From: Deltaproteobacteria bacterium
GTDB lineage: Bacteria; Desulfobacterota; Desulfobacteria; Desulfobacterales; Desulfatirhabdiaceae
Reading direction: 5' to 3'
DNA length: 7,290 nucleotides
Assembly (NCBI GenBank): GCA_026388755.1
Contig: JAPLJE010000159.1
Location: forward strand, 1-7,290
A program made the position numbers and the translations under genes. The number at the start of each line of letters is the position of its first letter. The stretch's first letter is position 1. Below are positions 6,780-7,290 of the stretch, piece by piece. Below the pieces are notes generated by a model. It ran no database searches. It was not told where the DNA came from and saw only the letters and a program-made list of their open reading frames with translations.

Positions 6780-6875
6780 TCATGGCGTCTTTATATAAAA
6801 GTAGTCAGAAGTCAGGGTGCGGCCGATAAGGAGTTTTCCGACATCGCTCGGCGTTTTGTGTGAAATATCTTTCAT
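6780..6875 (-). CDS. Possible 31-codon leader ORF overlapping the mvhG start
   Basis: From an ATG at 6875 an open frame of 31 codons ends in a TGA at 6782-6780 that overlaps the mvhG ATG as ATGA, the same arrangement as at the mvhG-mvhA joint. The product has no cysteines and no motif I recognise, and no Shine-Dalgarno sequence precedes it. It is not a remnant of MvhD that I can recognise. It could be a coupling leader peptide, a relic, or chance. Confidence 0.2.
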   Translation of the reverse strand: MKDISHKTPSDVGKLLIGRTLTSDYFYIKTP

Positions 6876-6891
6876 GTTTTGTCGTGAAGGT

Positions 6892-7290
6892 TCATGTCCT
6901 TAGGGTTTCAGTGGTGATGATGTGAACATTGTGCTGCGGAAAAGGTATTTCGATATGGCGCTCCCGAAAAAGCCGCTCTATTTCAAATCGGATGTGCGTT
7001 TCAGCTTTGACCATGTGGTCAACCAGGGTCCATACGCGAAGCTTAAAGATCAGCGCGCTGTCTCCAAAATCGGAAAACAGGACATCGGGTTCCGGCGTTT
7101 TTAAAACCCACTGGGCTTTTTCGGCAATTTCCTTAAGGGTGCCGGATACCAATGCCGTGTCAGATCCATAAGCCACCCCAACGGTGATGACCCTTCGTAT
7201 GCGATGATCCTTGAAACTCCAGTTGATGACTTTGTTGCTGATAAACTCTGAATTGGGAATAATCAAAGAGGCATTGTCATAGGTTTGAAC
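6892..7290 (-). CDS. MscS-family mechanosensitive channel, C-terminal part (5' end beyond window)
   Basis: The frame is open from the right window edge to a TGA at 6892-6894, giving 132 residues of a longer protein. MscS channels open under membrane tension and release solutes on osmotic downshock. Visible are the end of the beta domain, SLIIPNSEFISNKVINWSF, followed by IRRVITVGVAYGSD, and then the alpha/beta cytoplasmic cage with LFSDFGDSALIFKLRVW, the helix HIRFEIERLFRERHIEIPFPQ and the terminal VHI. Membrane helices and the true start would lie outside the window, so the subfamily cannot be set. A TTG at 7266 is internal and not a start. The gene is followed by 108 bases and then mvhG; no functional link is apparent. 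Confidence 0.92.
   Translation of the reverse strand, partial: VQTYDNASLIIPNSEFISNKVINWSFKDHRIRRVITVGVAYGSDTALVSGTLKEIAEKAQWVLKTPEPDVLFSDFGDSALIFKLRVWTLVDHMVKAETHIRFEIERLFRERHIEIPFPQHNVHIITTETLRT

Larger units (their letters stand above)
5790..6783 (-). pseudogene. mvhG: [NiFe]-hydrogenase small subunit, Mvh type, with nonsense codon and frameshift
   Basis: This is the electron-transfer subunit, which carries iron-sulfur clusters from the NiFe site toward MvhD/HdrA. The first segment (85 codons) has the proximal-cluster motif WCSSCGGCEES (Cys11, 14, 17). A TAA at 6526-6528 stops it. The same frame then continues with NGSCAHIGG (Cys93), VRTLDQVIDVDYY and PGCPPP (Cys163), up to CHSCPRQNTLPERLS near residue 210. 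There the frame changes at a tandem TCTG duplication. The second frame carries DEFKRIHE, GIICLGPSTRGGC, MPCSGCLGP and VRDQGAK, which are ligand regions for the other clusters, and ends at 5790. The span is 994 bases; removing one TCTG leaves 990, an exact 330 codons and a 329-residue protein, a normal size. The stop overlaps the mvhA start (ATGA). The ATG at 6783 has no clear ribosome site. Either lesion alone should abolish function. Confidence 0.88.

Noticed and set aside
6803..6816. Direct repeat AGTCAGA-AGTCAGG upstream of mvhG
   Set aside because: Two seven-base near-copies are too little to support a regulatory call, and no promoter elements are placed around it.
1..7290. CRISPR array, tRNA or rRNA genes, insertion sequence
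   Set aside because: No spaced direct repeats, no cloverleaf-like or rRNA-like sequence, and no transposase-like frame or terminal inverted repeats were seen.

Overview
The window looks like chromosomal DNA of an anaerobic, sulfate-reducer-like Desulfobacterota bacterium (Desulfobacteraceae or a relative). This rests on protein style, not on a database search. It carries a group 3 [NiFe]-hydrogenase pair of the Mvh (methyl-viologen/heterodisulfide-reductase-linked) type, a TusA-like sulfur carrier, a soluble PAS hybrid histidine kinase with a Cys-rich head, and a FadN-type beta-oxidation enzyme. Base composition is moderate. Every convincing gene is on the minus strand, so transcription runs from high to low coordinates.

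Layout in transcription order: (1) 7290-6892, C-terminal part of an MscS-family mechanosensitive channel, cut by the window edge. (2) 6783-5790, mvhG, hydrogenase small subunit, broken by an in-frame TAA (6526-6528) and by a frameshift at a tandem TCTG duplication (6151-6161). (3) 5793-4402, mvhA, hydrogenase large subunit, joined to mvhG by an ATGA overlap. An in-frame TAG (4471-4473) separates the body from the last 22 codons, which carry the second pair of NiFe cysteine ligands. (4) 4281-4057, a small TusA-family protein. (5) 4005-1357, a hybrid sensor kinase/response regulator. (6) 1112 to the left edge, the N-terminal 370 residues of a FadN-like 3-hydroxyacyl-CoA dehydrogenase. Its promoter overlaps a perfect 20-bp palindrome matching the Bacillus FadR operator consensus.

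The two most notable results are these. First, the hydrogenase pair has three separate lesions yet keeps almost all family motifs, as expected of recent inactivation (or of assembly error). The TAG alone could be argued as pyrrolysine recoding, but the TAA and the frameshift could not. No mvhD lies beside the pair. Second, a fadN-like gene and a FadR-type operator occur together outside the Firmicutes, with the operator placed over the -10 region, which predicts fatty-acid-responsive repression.

How the genes could work together: an intact MvhGA would oxidise H2 and pass electrons through MvhD to a heterodisulfide reductase HdrA; TusA would relay sulfane sulfur; FadN would carry out beta-oxidation. 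The kinase senses an unknown, possibly redox or metal, cytoplasmic signal. Apart from mvhG-mvhA, and possibly tusA-kinase, there is no firm evidence that these genes form one operon. No RNA gene, CRISPR array, insertion sequence or strong intrinsic terminator was seen, and no gene-free stretch exceeds 300 bases.
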